Source: Karalla daura (Eukaryota; Chordata; Actinopteri; Chaetodontiformes; Leiognathidae). Taken from it: DNA of 64,000 nt. Positions 50,226-62,437 of the stretch are shown here, piece after piece (the first letter of the stretch is position 1; the number at the start of each line of letters is the position of its first letter). The notes beneath the pieces were generated by a model. That model had not been told where the DNA came from, ran no database searches, and worked only from the letters and a program-made list of their open reading frames with translations. The translations under genes were made by a program, and so were the position numbers. The stretch is taken from contig CM055205.1 of the NCBI GenBank assembly GCA_029224185.1, positions 6,182,309 through 6,246,308 of the forward strand, written 5' to 3'.

Positions 50226-51735
50226 AAAAGAAAAAAAAAGCTTCCTGCTGAGCTACATGGTGTACAGGCTTTTGTTCTAGTCCTGGGCTTTCATTTGCCT
50301 GGTCTCACAAATATTACTTATCATTCAAGGTGGCATTGAAAGTGAATGGTTGTGTGGAAAAATTAACTGACTCTTTTGAATCAAAGTGATCGGGAGATGA
50401 AAAAGCAAAACGAATTCACATTCTTTTTACGATGTACCTACAATCAATACACAGTCTCAACCTGACTCTGCTGCTGTTTTTAAGCTGTTTCCAGTGACTT
50501 GTTTTAGTCACCAAATGCAGCACTGTGATGGTTACAGTGCCACACTAGAGAGTAAACTCTAGTAAAAACGGAACTCCGTCGATCTGTAACAATTCACCCA
50601 CCAGACCCGTAGATGAACTCTTCATCACCAAGCTTACAGTCTCATCTATTGCATGCCGAGCAGTTAATGTCTTTTGTATGGCTTATGTTCCAGAGTTTAA
50701 AAACGCAACTTCACCTGATTGATGAATTTTAATTGAAATGAATATAAATGAGGCCCCAAGACTTCAACAACAGTCTGTGTGCTGCAGGCTAGGGTTGTAA
50801 TTGTTGACCATAGACTGTGTTTGTGCAGTGCACTGGTGTTGTATTTTAAAAATACGGTGAGTAATGTCTCAAAATGTAGAGGGAGCAGGATCCTAATGCC
50901 TGATGGTAGAAGATGACGTTTTCACCTGCCACTTGACGGTGTTTGCTTTTGCTCAGTATTTTTATTGAATATTTTTTACATAGTAGTGGTGCCAGTTTGG
51001 CAAATCCTTGGAAAGGGTGGTGATATTGCATGAGGGAGAGAAGCTATGTTCTGTTCTCATTGAGGCAGCCAAGGACCACAGGGCATTCACGAAGGTGCTT
51101 GCAGAAGTTAAAGATAAAAAGAATCATTACATTCCTGTTTCTGCGTTTTCACATTCTCCACTTAGCCTTCTCTGTTGAATGCATGTAGAGTTGCATGTAC
51201 TCGCACTCATCCTCTCACCCTCACACCCACACACATGCACAGATTCGTGCTCCATTGACAATATCACCTATTTTCTCCCCACTGTAATCTGGCTCCTTAA
51301 TTGCCTGCAATGGATGTCTCCAGGCAACAGTTGGGCTTCAAGTGCTCTATTTTCAACTCTGAACAAAGGCTCCTTTCTGATTGGCCGAGCACTTCCCCTC
51401 GCTTCATTTTCACACCAATCCGAGTTTTTGTTTACAGCTGTACACACTGGTAACAAGTAAATGGTGGAGGGGAGAAATTGCACTTTCGAGGCCACATGTT
51501 GAATCAGGTCCTCTGGTTTACTTCAGTTAATGGAAATGCAGTAATTGAGTGTAGAGGTTAGAAAAAAAAAGATATGAAAGGAGAATAATTACAATTCTTG
51601 ATTGTTTAATTGCACTGATTCACCTGAATGTTTCTATGGATGTTTCATTCTTTTATTGTGTTATCAGCATAGACTTAAAATGACCTTGCTGGAGTAAAAT
51701 CATCAGCAAAATAAAGTTGTGATCTGCAAACCTAA
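50226..51735 (+). other. nrsn1: 3' UTR of nrsn1 with polyadenylation signal
   Basis: About 1.5 kb follows the stop codon and has no credible coding potential. A canonical AATAAA at 51,710-51,715 is followed by a GT-rich stretch (GTTGTGATC, then GTTAGTTGTTGG). This is the best 3' end in range. Repeat-free, moderately complex sequence around 51.2-51.45 kb could hold a conserved UTR or downstream element. Confidence 0.55.
51710..51715 (+). terminator. Polyadenylation signal AATAAA, likely nrsn1
   Basis: This is a canonical hexamer about 1.48 kb after the nrsn1 stop, with GT-rich sequence within 50 bases downstream. It marks transcript 3'-end formation rather than a prokaryotic-type terminator. 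Confidence 0.5.
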
Positions 51736-53439
51736 ATGCTTTTCAGTCTGTTAGTTGTTGGTTTCAACTATATTACAAAAGATCATTGTTATGAAATGTT
51801 GAAAAGGCTGCATGTATTTCTGTACCCATTATGATCTTCTGCATTGAGACTGCTCTTGGACTGTTGAAGTCTTATGCAAAAAAAGATTCCCTCTTAAATG
51901 GTACAGTACAAACAGGTGATATATAAAAAACAAAAAACAGCAACAGATAAACCCTTGGTAAAGCATTTAACCATTTTCTTGAAAGGAGAATTTTCCCTCG
52001 CTCTTGGCTGGAGCCTGGCACATTTTTATTTATTTATTCAGTTTGTTTTTCCGGAACAGTTTTAATGTGCAGAATTTGCCAAGATGCTTGTTTTCATGTG
52101 TAGCCTGTGGCCATGGGTGCGAGAGGAATAGAGCAATCCTTCTGGGGACATTACTCATAATGCCTATTTATACATACACAACTACGCATTTCCAGGTGTG
52201 CTCCACCAGCAGCTTTAGAGTACATAGTGGTTTGGTGGTGTTGATTAATGCTGAGGATCAAATCTCACTGGCTGTCACCAAACCATCAGCCACCTCCTGC
52301 ATAGATGAGGCATGAAGTCACTCGAGTTGCATCCTTACGGGGGGATGTGTGAGGACAGCCATCACCCTGCAAGCTGTATGAATAATTGGATCACAGTGCG
52401 TCTTGAAGGGCTTTTACACATGTATTTAGTGCAGTGCACAGTGATTGGACGAACAGTCTCAAGCCCGCTGACAGGGTCATTCTTTACAAAAGCACAAAGC
52501 TTTTACTCTGATACTGGACCATGGGGGCTGTGTCTGTCAATTGTCTTCAAGTGTTTCCTTTTTGAAGCTAAATAGCTGTTTTCCACTACAACCCAGCTTA
52601 TAATTGTCCAGATACTTGCTCATGAGACAAATTAAAGACTGGACCTTGCAATGGCACAGGAGGAAAGATTAATGGATGTCTCATTTTACAGTTCAAGAGG
52701 ACATGAATGAATTATTAAGTCAGTCTATAAAAAAAGCATATCACTCAAAACTCACTTACTTTATGTCAAAACTGAATCTGTTGTCACATACCTCTCATAT
52801 CATGAAATATTCTTGTTTGTGATAATCAATATTACATCATCGCGAGCTCATCTTCTGATAGAAGGCAAGACGCAAGCGAAATATTCAAAACAATGCTTGT
52901 CCCAACTCAGATAAGTGTAATTTTAGAGCTAAGACATTTTGAAACGCATATGTTAAAGGGTGCAGAACTATGAGTAATACACACCAAATAAACAGGAGGC
53001 GTGGATGGGTTGCCAAGACAGAAAACAATGCAGGGAACAATAGTGGCAGGAAAATAAAAGTGAGTAATACTCATGCAGTTTAAATTGTTTTCACATAATT
53101 TGCCTGTGAAATGTGGCACCTGAGGTGTGTGTGACTATGAGAGAGAGAGAGAGAGCCGTGTTTATGTCTTTGTGAGTACATTGTGTGTCTTCACGGACAT
53201 GAGACACAGCTGTGAGTGTGACTCATCTCATCTCCCAAGTCACACACTAACAGGAGCAGAGACGGCTGGCGTGAATGGGATAATGGAGTTAAGTACTCTC
53301 TAATTTTTTCTCCAACTGAGATAAGCAGATTAATATTATGTATATTAAAAAAAACAAAAAACCAAGGACCTCAGAGCAGATTATTTTGCACTTAAGTAGA
53401 ACCTGCATCCACTTAAATTGCTCTAGTCAGGGCGTACGT

Positions 53440-53742
53440 TACCCCCACTTGCTTGCAATCACCAGATAAACATTTTCTGGCACTTCCACCCCTTACAACC
53501 TCAGCGATCCAGACTGCAGATAATCCAGAACCATCTACCAAACACCACCAGAGCAGGTTCAGCCCTCTACATCCTCAAGAAGCTCTCGTACACCCAGCTC
53601 TTCCAAGAACAGCTCCTTTCTAACTTATAGTCCTCTTTACGCTTATTCGACTCGATACTAAACTCTAGCTTAAATGTGTCCCCTCCGATGCTAACTTTTT
53701 TTTAATAAAGGTGTCTGCTGAATGACTAAATGTAAACAATAT
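53440..53742 (+). mobile_element. LINE2/Maui-like 3' end fragment
   Basis: It ends with AATAAAGGTGTCTGCTGAA followed by TGACTAAATGTAAAC, close to the GCGTCTGCTAAATGACTAAATGTAA tail shared by teleost L2/Maui LINEs and dependent SINEs. The preceding sequence (CCAGACTGCAGATAATCCAG and a CTCAAGAAGCTCTCG-type block) fits the body of such an element. The name is from memory. Confidence 0.6.
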
Positions 53743-56210
53743 TATACAACATTGGCTTTCATTATGTTTGATTAGAACATCTTAAAGTATTGTGTGAGTG
53801 GCAGGTGTTGGGATGGATCCCCTCCCACTGGCAGATCACCAAGGTTGAATTCATTCACTCTCTAGGCCATGACATATCTGTAAAGCTCTTAAATAGCAGG
53901 ACTCCTTTACTGTAGGTCTCCTGTCTTGAGAGCCTGATTCTTGCTCCTCTTCTGTGCAGGCTGCTATGTGGTTACCACACTGTTTTATTAGGTTTGTCCA
54001 CAGGATGTAAGACAATGTGCTGCAAAACGGCTGTGATAAAACATTGGCAGTCACTGAGAAAATTAGTCATGTGTGTGAGAGGGTGATGCAGAGAGGTTGA
54101 GATAGAAACAGAGGGTGCGTGTTTCGGGATCTGGCTCAAATGTGGTGTTGAAGAGTCCTTGATAAATACCAGCCAGAGGTGCACTGTATGCAGTGGTTTT
54201 GTTTCTGTGATTTTGTATTTTATCGTTTCATTATCATCACCAAAGAGCAGGAAGGACACTGAAGATGTCCCTATTATTCAGACTCACACTGATGTCTAGG
54301 TCACAGTATGCTTTGAATTTGAAATTGAGTGGTACATTACTTTACCTATGTAAAGCAATGGCAATGGCTGGTAGTTCTTAAATAAATATCGTTTTAGGCT
54401 CTGTTTAAACTATCTTAGCCTTGCTGTAAACAACCCCATGCATTGTTGAGCACTTTCCGTCATTATACTGTAGGTCCCCTTAAAAGACTGTAATTGTAAG
54501 AAGTGGTTGTCTCCATTATGCTTGATTTTGTTCTCTCATGCTCGCTTTCCTGCTTCCTGTGGCAAAATCATTAACACATCATGGCTGCATTTATATATAT
54601 AGCATCAGCTCCATCACAGCAACTTTTTTTTCTGTCCTTGTTGTCAACTTGCTCCTCGCACACTTTGAGTGCATGTTTGCATGCTTGATTTGAGCATGCC
54701 GGCTTTATTAGCAAGTGTATGTACGTGCATAATGAGATAGAAAAGTGGGAACCATGGCAGTGTTTCCTGTGAAGATGGGGGCTGATACGCTCCACTGGCT
54801 GCAAAGCCTGGAGTGTGAGTCACACTGTTGTGGGAGACAACCAAACAGGCGAGGATTGGGCTGCAGTCTGCTCGGCTGATTGGCACACTCATCCATCCCA
54901 GTGAGTGTGTTTGTGTGCGTGTGTGTGTGTGTGGGTGCGGTATCTCTGGGTGCCTGGGAGTCTGCTGCACTGATATGATACTATAACATCTCATCTGCTG
55001 TGGAAAACAAGCAGGAAGCTGGAAAGTCGCTAGCTGCAGGCACAAAACAGGTCTGTTGCAAATCGTGTGGACGAGATAAATCTGTGTAGTCTGTATTTTT
55101 CATTATTTTTCAATAAATCACAATAAAACCAGGAAAGTCAGACTAGCCAAAAAAGACACTTTGTGAAAAATGAAGAACCATTGTCACACAAATTAACAAA
55201 TAGGAGAAATAAATAAGAGGAAAAAATAGAGAAAGATGGTAGTTCTCTCCCGAACATATATACTTTTGTCAATACAGTATATTGTCCAAATTATATCACA
55301 CCCATATCATGCTCATCCTGCACGTTGCTTATCTCAGTGATGTACATCACCATCATCATACACATAACCATGCTTTTCACACTTCTAGTTAGATTCCAAC
55401 CTGCTTTCCATTGCATGACAAAGTTGAATTCAATCTAATCTGATATAATCTGACAATCATAAATGTCCATGAAGGAAAAAAAAATCTTAACCACTGTGTG
55501 ATTGGCAGTTGCTCTCGGTTGATTAATTGCATGCTGATGAAATTTTTCCATTACTCACAGATGACAATGCAGACAATTTGACACCATTTTGACATGTACA
55601 GTATCTATACCTCAAACTAATAGTGATATGTAACTGTATAACTGCTATTTTGGTCCGAAGTGAGATTTTTTTTTTTTTTTTGCTCAGATGCACAAATGGA
55701 GGTTAATTCAGGCAGATGTGACAGTCACCTGTTCTCAGGTCGACGAGGTGGTGTTTTATCTGACAATCATTCAGACTGCTGCTGCTCCACCTGCTGCTGG
55801 CCACTGTTAACCTCCCCTTCCTCCAACTCCTGTTCTGCTACATTCCCACCACTCACAACCACATCTGTTGCCTTTGCCCTGTGTGCATCTTGATATGATA
55901 CCCCGGCTATCTAAGATCGCTCATGTGTGCACCTCTTGGGGGAGGATTTTAACGCTCCCCTTGTGCATCTTGTGCTGCTTGGATTCATTTGGGGGGCAGC
56001 CGAGGAGGAGCTGTCCACATGCGGTGCAGCCTAAATGGTCTTGAACACAACGGGTGACGGAGCAAAAAGCGGCGGCAAAAGCAGAGCGTTGGAAGGTTAA
56101 GACGTTTGATAGAGCTGTATAGTGGTTAAGTGAAAAGACAATGACTGTTGTAAGAGCAAGACAGGGAACAGTCTTGTGCGAGAGAGATAAATGTTGTAAA
56201 AGAAGAGAGT

Positions 56211-56248
56211 CACAGACAGAGAGAAAGAGAGAGAGAGAGAGAGAGAGC
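56211..56248 (+). repeat. (GA)n microsatellite
   Basis: Imperfect GA run. A shorter one lies at 53,141-53,156. Confidence 0.9.
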
Positions 56249-59200
56249 TTGCAAACAGAGTCACATTATCACCCTCATTCGTCATTGCGTGCCTCCGGGA
56301 GGAAATTAGCATCTGCTTGTAAAAGAACTAAACACGCACATAGAGTTCCATTACAAGTGTGGCAACAGCAGGCAATCACATCGCCAATGAACTCATCAGA
56401 ATTCGAGACATGGTTATGGTTGACCATACTGATGTCTCACACATCACGACATGAAGAGATGTTATTTCCCTCCGAGACCACAACTCAATCTAAGCATTTG
56501 CAATGGGCAAATTCTTATCCGGGCAGCGTAATAAAGAGTCCATCACCATGAAATACTCAGCCGCGGCCCACATAGTGTACGTGTCCTGGAACTTGACAGT
56601 ATGCATAGTAATATGAAGCAAATGTATCTCTCCAGTGTCATTTTACTGTATGAGTCCCTACGGTTTTGCACTCAAGCCGGGCAGAGTTGCACACGCTCCA
56701 TTTCCGACGCGCTCCCCGTACATTCGAGGAGAACTCCAATCAAACTTTTCCCAAAGTTTGCATGAGAGACTCCGAAGATGAAACGAGATCCGGTGGGTCG
56801 ATCAGCATCCTGTTTCATCAGCCGAAAGCCTTGTTTCGAGAGCACGCCCTCTCACATCAAAAAGAGAAAGATAAATCTGCTATAGTGAGAGTGCAGTGAA
56901 AAGCAAGACATCTTCAGCCCAATCTGTTTATTTACAAGAGTGGAGTGAAAAGCTTGTCTCAAAGGAAACTGAATGGAAATGCCAACAACAAAATGTGATT
57001 AACAAACTTGTTCACGGAGCTAAATAAACATAAAGGATTGGTCCTTGTAAAGAAACCTGACCAGTTCAATGGTAAACACGTTTTAAGTTGATTTAGAGCA
57101 AATGAATGCTGATTCCTTATCATCCCACGCTCTGTTTGACTGAACAGTGTGGGGTTAAGCTCTAATCAGCATTGTGGCTATTTTTAAAGCAGTTGTGTGG
57201 TTGCAAGGCAATCAAGTGATATCAAATTAATTTGAACAAGACAGTGTTTTGACTATGACATATTACGGATGTGTAATGAACTTTGCTTTGAGGACCAGTG
57301 TTTTTCAGATTGAATGTCATCCAGTAGTGAGGCTCTATAGAGGGCAAGTGACTACACATTGTGGGGGCGGAGCCACTCATTCCAAAATGAAAAGTTTTCG
57401 TTTTTTTTTTACCTTAAGGCTGTTTTCCAGCAGAATCATGTCAAAGATTTCCACAGCACACATATTGTACATTATTGTGAAATTCATCTTGATACTTTTC
57501 AAGAGGATTATGTCAAATATTTAATTGTTCTTGATTGTTCTATTCTCAGTTAATGCAATAGGTCAGGATGGTAATTCCATCTGAAGTGCTTCTGTAAATA
57601 AGGTTGCCTTGCCTTGAAGTGAAATTATTATTGTTAAGGGGCCCTGATGACCACAATTACATTGATGTCTGGTTAATATGACCTAGAATGTTTGAGTATT
57701 TACTCTTGGTAAAAGGGAAGCATGTCTTGATTTTTCCTATTATTTATTTTTCTACGTCGCCATTAAGGTTTGATAATGATGATACTTAATAACCTGAAAC
57801 AAGCCATAGCTTCATGTTATAGTTACAAATGCATGTCCATCCAGCCAACCTCCTTTCCTTTGCTTATTTTACAATGTCGTCAGCATTAACACTACAGCTG
57901 ATAATGATGTCATTTGGACCGTCTCCACACTTGGCAAATTAGCACAGCTTGGTCCAATGTGCCGCTGTGCCTCAGTCCAGCCTGGTGACTCATATCAACA
58001 CAACCTCACAGAGGTGAGTATCTTCTCAATGGGCAAAATGTTTTTGTACCTCCATAGTTTGCTAATGTTTGTTTTTACACAGAATTTGTCGTTGGCGGTT
58101 ACAGAACCATAAGCTGAACAGCAAACCTGGGAACAGGCAACCCGTACGTAAACTAACATCTCATATTGACAGAAAGTGTTACCCTGACCGCTCCGTCTAA
58201 AGTCACCTGGCAGAGGCGTAACACAAACTGAGGTGGAAGTTTTGCGTACCGCAAATGAAAAATGCAACGCTCCAAGTCTTCATCTCTTCCAAAAGTCAAG
58301 TGGAAGGCGTATAACTCTACTGCGGTGACATTAATATTCCTGTGCAGCCACAGTGATTGAGGCGACAACTCACTGCTCCTCTTGTGGTTGCCAAAAATCT
58401 TTCACTGAAAAGCAGGAAATAGCTAACTGATGATGAACTGGAGATTAGAGATGAGGGGAAGTGGATATGAGGAGAAAAAAAGGGAGGATTAAAACACTTT
58501 ATCACAAAATAACTCCCAGAATACATTAAACATAAGATATTGGTGATATATAACGGTGTCAGAAGATCTGGTGTGGACTTTAATTTCAATTTTAATAACT
58601 TAATTTTAATAACTAGCTGAACATCTCCCCCCTCCTTTTTCCAGCTTTTACACTACTCTGTTGATCTATCTTGGTTAAGTATTTATGAGAGGAAGGTGAT
58701 AATAAGGCAGCTAAATTCAAGGCTGCAGGTATGCACAGACAGGTCCTAATAAAGTGATATTGGTGGTAGGAAGCGCATTTGGATCATTTTTGTGCACTGT
58801 GTAATGAGTAGTGATCTCAGTCAATGATGAATTCTGTTATTCTGTCCTAATTTCCTCATATTTATGAGTTCTAACAGTTGATAAATGGTATTTGCGTAAT
58901 ACTAATTTACAGGTTAGTGCAAATATATGATATTAAAGTAGGTAGCATGCAAGATTGCTCCACTCCGTGTGACAACACAAGGCAACTCTGTCGTCCCTGA
59001 TAAGAATGATGAATGTGAAATTAGGATGTGTGTTTATAGGGTATAACAGTTTGACAGTGTGTCCTCTCCTACAGTATATTTAAAGATTATCTCCTCCTTA
59101 CAATGTCAATTTAAAGTCAACTGACAGGAGGGCCCAAACATGGCTTTCACCTAATCAGAAGTTTGCATTGTGTGAAAGTTATTTCCCTCCTCTCCTTTGT

Positions 59201-60644
59201 CTGAAAGCCATCAGGAGATTTGGCACAGTCAAACACCTCTGCATATTTGCAGTTACCATTGGTTTGTTGAGCATTAAAAATGTTAATTGGAATTTTTAAA
59301 AAGGAAAGAAAATATCGCATTACCATCCCACCTCCTCCAGTCACAGGCTGTCAAAATGCAATATTCCAAATTAGATTGTATTTGGATAATCTTTTGAACT
59401 GTAATAGGTTTCCAGCCAGCAGGCATATTACTATTGGCACATCATTATTAAACAAAAGTGACACCGAACCATCACTTTGCAGGCGGCGCCAGATAAACGT
59501 TCGACACCGTGCAAATAATATTAGTTCTGCTTCCAGAGTCACTGGCTTATCTCTGGGATGCTATATTGGGTTCATATCCCTGTCGGCTGGCGAGGGCCTT
59601 TTGACGGAAGTGTCTAAATTTATGAGTAGCCCATATGTGTGAGGTGCATGTATGAATAGGCTGCTGTGTGTGTGCACTGTGTAACGTGTGTGTCACACAT
59701 TAACGCTTTTATATGTAAATGCTGTGTTTTGCCCGTCTGTGCGCGAGTGTGTGTTTGTGTGTGTGTGGGCGGGCGGATAGACGAGTGTGTGCCTGCGCGT
59801 GGGTGTGTGTGCAAAACCGGTTGCATTCATATGTAAATAGGCGGTGTGTGTGCGCCTGTATATGCAGACGCGACCCATATCATGGCATAATGAGATCCGC
59901 CACTGTTGGTTACCCTCAGACAGTGGTAATTATGGCTGCGGTGAAAAGGAGTGACGCCGAAGGCAGGGATGGACGTTCACACGCTAACGTATTCCACCAC
60001 ACACAGGGGCCTGGGCCCCGCTGACAGCGCGCTGCAGGCAAAATGACGACCTGTCCGTTCTGCGGCGGGATGGGAATAGGACGGCGCTAACTGGATGTGA
60101 TAAATTAGACCTGCATCCGCTTTCTAATCAGCTTCACGAAAACCCACGGAGCTGTTATGATATTCAAAACCAGAGGGATACGGGACATTGACAGTGATGT
60201 CAAGTCAATAAAACCCCCGATAAAGAACCTTATTAAGATGGAATGGTACAAATAAAAGCGCGGGATATAAAAAGGAAACCCTGTTTTCCTCCATTTTCCG
60301 CAGCCCTGTCATGTCACATCACAGCGTGCCAGGAATGCCAAATTCACATTGCAGGTACTTGCAGCTTGTTAGGAGTTTAGCGTTGTCTATAAAACATAGC
60401 AGATTGATTCACGATTGCAGTTTCTATGAACATTCCACTCATTAAAAGTCAGTTTAATTTAAAGGGTAAATCGAGTAGTGCTCTTTACTTTACCCGTTTT
60501 ACCAAAACCAAAGATGACTCGACTCGACCAATACTGCCTTCAACACATTAAGGATCTGTATGGTCTGTTGTTACCTCTAACGAGAAACATGCATTCATAA
60601 CTAAACAGACTGAACAAACAATAAACAATAAACAAACATGCATC

Positions 60645-60646
<2 letters not shown>

Positions 60647-60686
<40 letters not shown>

Positions 60687-60698
60687 TGTATGTATGTG
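60647..60698 (+). repeat. Imperfect (TG)n microsatellite
   Basis: TG run with TATG interruptions. Confidence 0.92.
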
Positions 60699-60889
60699 CA
60701 CACGGGTGTGTGCCCATGCACGGGTGAGTGCGCATGCATGTGATCACGTGGTCTGCTCGGACGCACGAGAACAAAGGGGAAAAAGTAATAGGAGCCGGTC
60801 AGAGATGGATTCACTCAGCCGTGCTTCCTACACTGCCATACATTAACATAACGTTCATGTAGGCTTCAATACTTTATAGGTGCTACTGC

Positions 60890-61540
60890 GTCACAGTCTC
60901 TGCCCGAATCGAGCCCTTGCGTGTCCCACGTGTTGCGGTCCCGATTCTGTCCTGTGGTCCAGCTCAGTGTAGCTCCTTGATGCTGTGCGTCCATGTGACG
61001 GCGCAGACTCGGCCCTCTCACTCCCTCTACTGCAGCGTGGGTTTCGGAGTTGGAGGAGGATGAGGCACTCAGACCCTGAGTGCTCTTCTTGCACGGGCGT
61101 GCCTCACCTCTCCGGGTATGGATCGGTTGGTGCAGTGAGGTTGCGAGCCTCAGCCCCTTGGTGCTCTCTTGGCATGGGCGTTTTGACTCTTGTCTCCTCT
61201 CAGGATCAATGATCCTGTCGGCAGACTCCCGGCGGAGTTGGCTGCCGTCTGCTCACGGTTCGGGTGGACCGGGGTTTGATCACCGGGTGGTGGATCAAAC
61301 GCAGGAATAGAACAAAATCTTTTAGTTCTGAAAAGGACTGTGGTGCCACGCTAAAAGCGGCTGTGGCACCGGTGGCTGCCGTGGAGAGCAGTCAGACTGG
61401 GGCGGCTCCTGTGTCCCCACTCCCTGTCCTCCACGTGCTAGTGTCACTACAAAATGTCTGCAAACAGACAAAACAGACACACACGCACACCAAGCATGGA
61501 CCGTGCCCCGACCCGGTTTACCGGGTCTCTCACCTCTAGA
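60890..61540. other. Unrecognised GC-rich subtelomeric block
   Basis: Base composition changes sharply from AT-rich DNA to GC/CpG-rich sequence. A reading frame open from 61,264 to 61,539 (+) can be translated, but I recognise no domain. It ends within the transition to telomere-type repeats and has no splice or start context that convinces. It may be a subtelomeric duplicon or a decayed retroelement. Confidence 0.5.
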
Positions 61541-61806
61541 TCTAACCCTAGCTTAACCCTAACCCTAACCTAACCCCAATCCCAGCCCTAACCCTAATCC
61601 CAGCCCTAACCCTAATCCTATTCCATAACCTTAACCCTAACTCCCTACCCCCATCCCTAACCCTAACACTAACCCCCATCCCTATCCCTAACCCTAATCC
61701 CAATCCCTAACCCTAACCCTAACCCTAACCCCAATCCTACCCTATCCCCCATCCCTCTACCTAACCCTAATCCCATTCCTATCCCCAATCCTATCCTATC
61801 CCCATT
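61541..61806 (+). repeat. Degenerate CCCTAA array
   Basis: The array starts with one CCCTAGCTTAA variant, then CCCTAA mixed with CCCCAAT, CCCAGC, CCTAT and similar decayed units, fading into (CTTAC)-like sequence by about 61.84 kb. It has the same orientation as the large array but far more substitutions and indels, consistent with an older block. Confidence 0.85.
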
Positions 61807-62153
61807 TCCTACTTAATTTCTAATCTGAATACTTACCTTACCTTACTTACCTTGCCAACCTGTGAAGGGACCTGAAAAGAGAGGAAAAAAAAATAAATTA
61901 AATTAATTAGTCAATTAATTACTTCAGTTCATTTCAATCATTGTATAATGACTTGTACTTACCTTATCTATATTTCTTGTAGCTTAAAACCCTGTAAAAA
62001 CAAAAAATAGAATAACTTCATTTTTCTTATCATAAGATTTACATTTCAAAACTCGATACATACATGGTGCTTCTGGATCCCCTCATTCTTGCTTCAGCCT
62101 TTCTTTTGCCAACACCTCTCTGCTTTCTCTTGCTTTATTTTTTTTCCTTTTAA

Positions 62154-62209
62154 CGCAGACAGACCTGAGGAAGACCCTTGGCGGGTCGAAACGTTGCCAA
62201 CGTCTGCGC
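62154..62209 (+). ncRNA. Hammerhead-ribozyme-like motif (probably degenerate)
   Basis: Core elements occur in the right order: CTGAGGA, stem II of 5 bp with loop TTGGC, GAAA, stem III CGTT/AACG with a 3-base GCC loop, then UC at the expected cleavage position. Stem I can form only as CGCA/TGCG with a 7-base bulge. The larger CGCAGAC/GTCTGCG pairing competes with the cleavage site. An extra A also separates the CUGANGA box from stem II. Activity is therefore doubtful. Confidence 0.4.
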
Positions 62210-62403
62210 ATTTTTAAAATTTTTTAAATTTTTAATAAAGACATTTTAGAAAAAAAAAAATTCCAAAAAAATGTTTTTCTTTCTTTCCTTTCTTTTTTAA
62301 AAAAAACAAAATTCAAAAAAAATTTCAAAATATAAAATTCAAAAAAATATATACAACCGACGTCATTTATGAGTGGGTTAGCTGGAGGAGGGCCGGTGCA
62401 CCT

Positions 62404-62425
62404 CCCACCCCTTTTCGGGGGTGGG
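62404..62425. repeat. 8-bp inverted repeat beside the telomeric array
   Basis: CCCACCCC and GGGGTGGG are separated by TTTTCG, a perfect hairpin 12 bases before the CCCTAA array begins. Its function is unknown. It may mark the edge of the inserted segment. Confidence 0.6.
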
Positions 62426-62437
62426 GCCGAACCCTTC

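Larger units (their letters stand above)
51740..60889. other. Non-coding interval between nrsn1 and the subtelomere-like end
   Basis: Mostly AT-rich unique sequence with the LINE2-like fragment and short GA/TG runs. Stretches at 59.14-59.64 and 59.87-60.35 kb are repeat-poor and could be conserved. No gene was recognised. Confidence 0.5.
61807..62437 (+). mobile_element. Retroelement-like 3' segment with hammerhead-like tail, between two telomeric arrays
   Basis: This is an A/T-rich segment without coding potential, ending in a tail with CTGAGGA (62,165-62,171), a GACCC/GGGTC hairpin (62,173-62,177 and 62,183-62,187), GAAA, then CGTT-GCC-AACG and TC. That order resembles a type I hammerhead core. 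It matches the CTGANGAAG...CGAAACGTT tails that, from memory, occur on Penelope-like and related vertebrate retroelements. An AATAAAG and an A-run follow at about 62.23-62.26 kb. The 5' limit of the element is unclear. No reverse transcriptase is present, so it is at best a truncated or non-autonomous copy. Confidence 0.5.
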
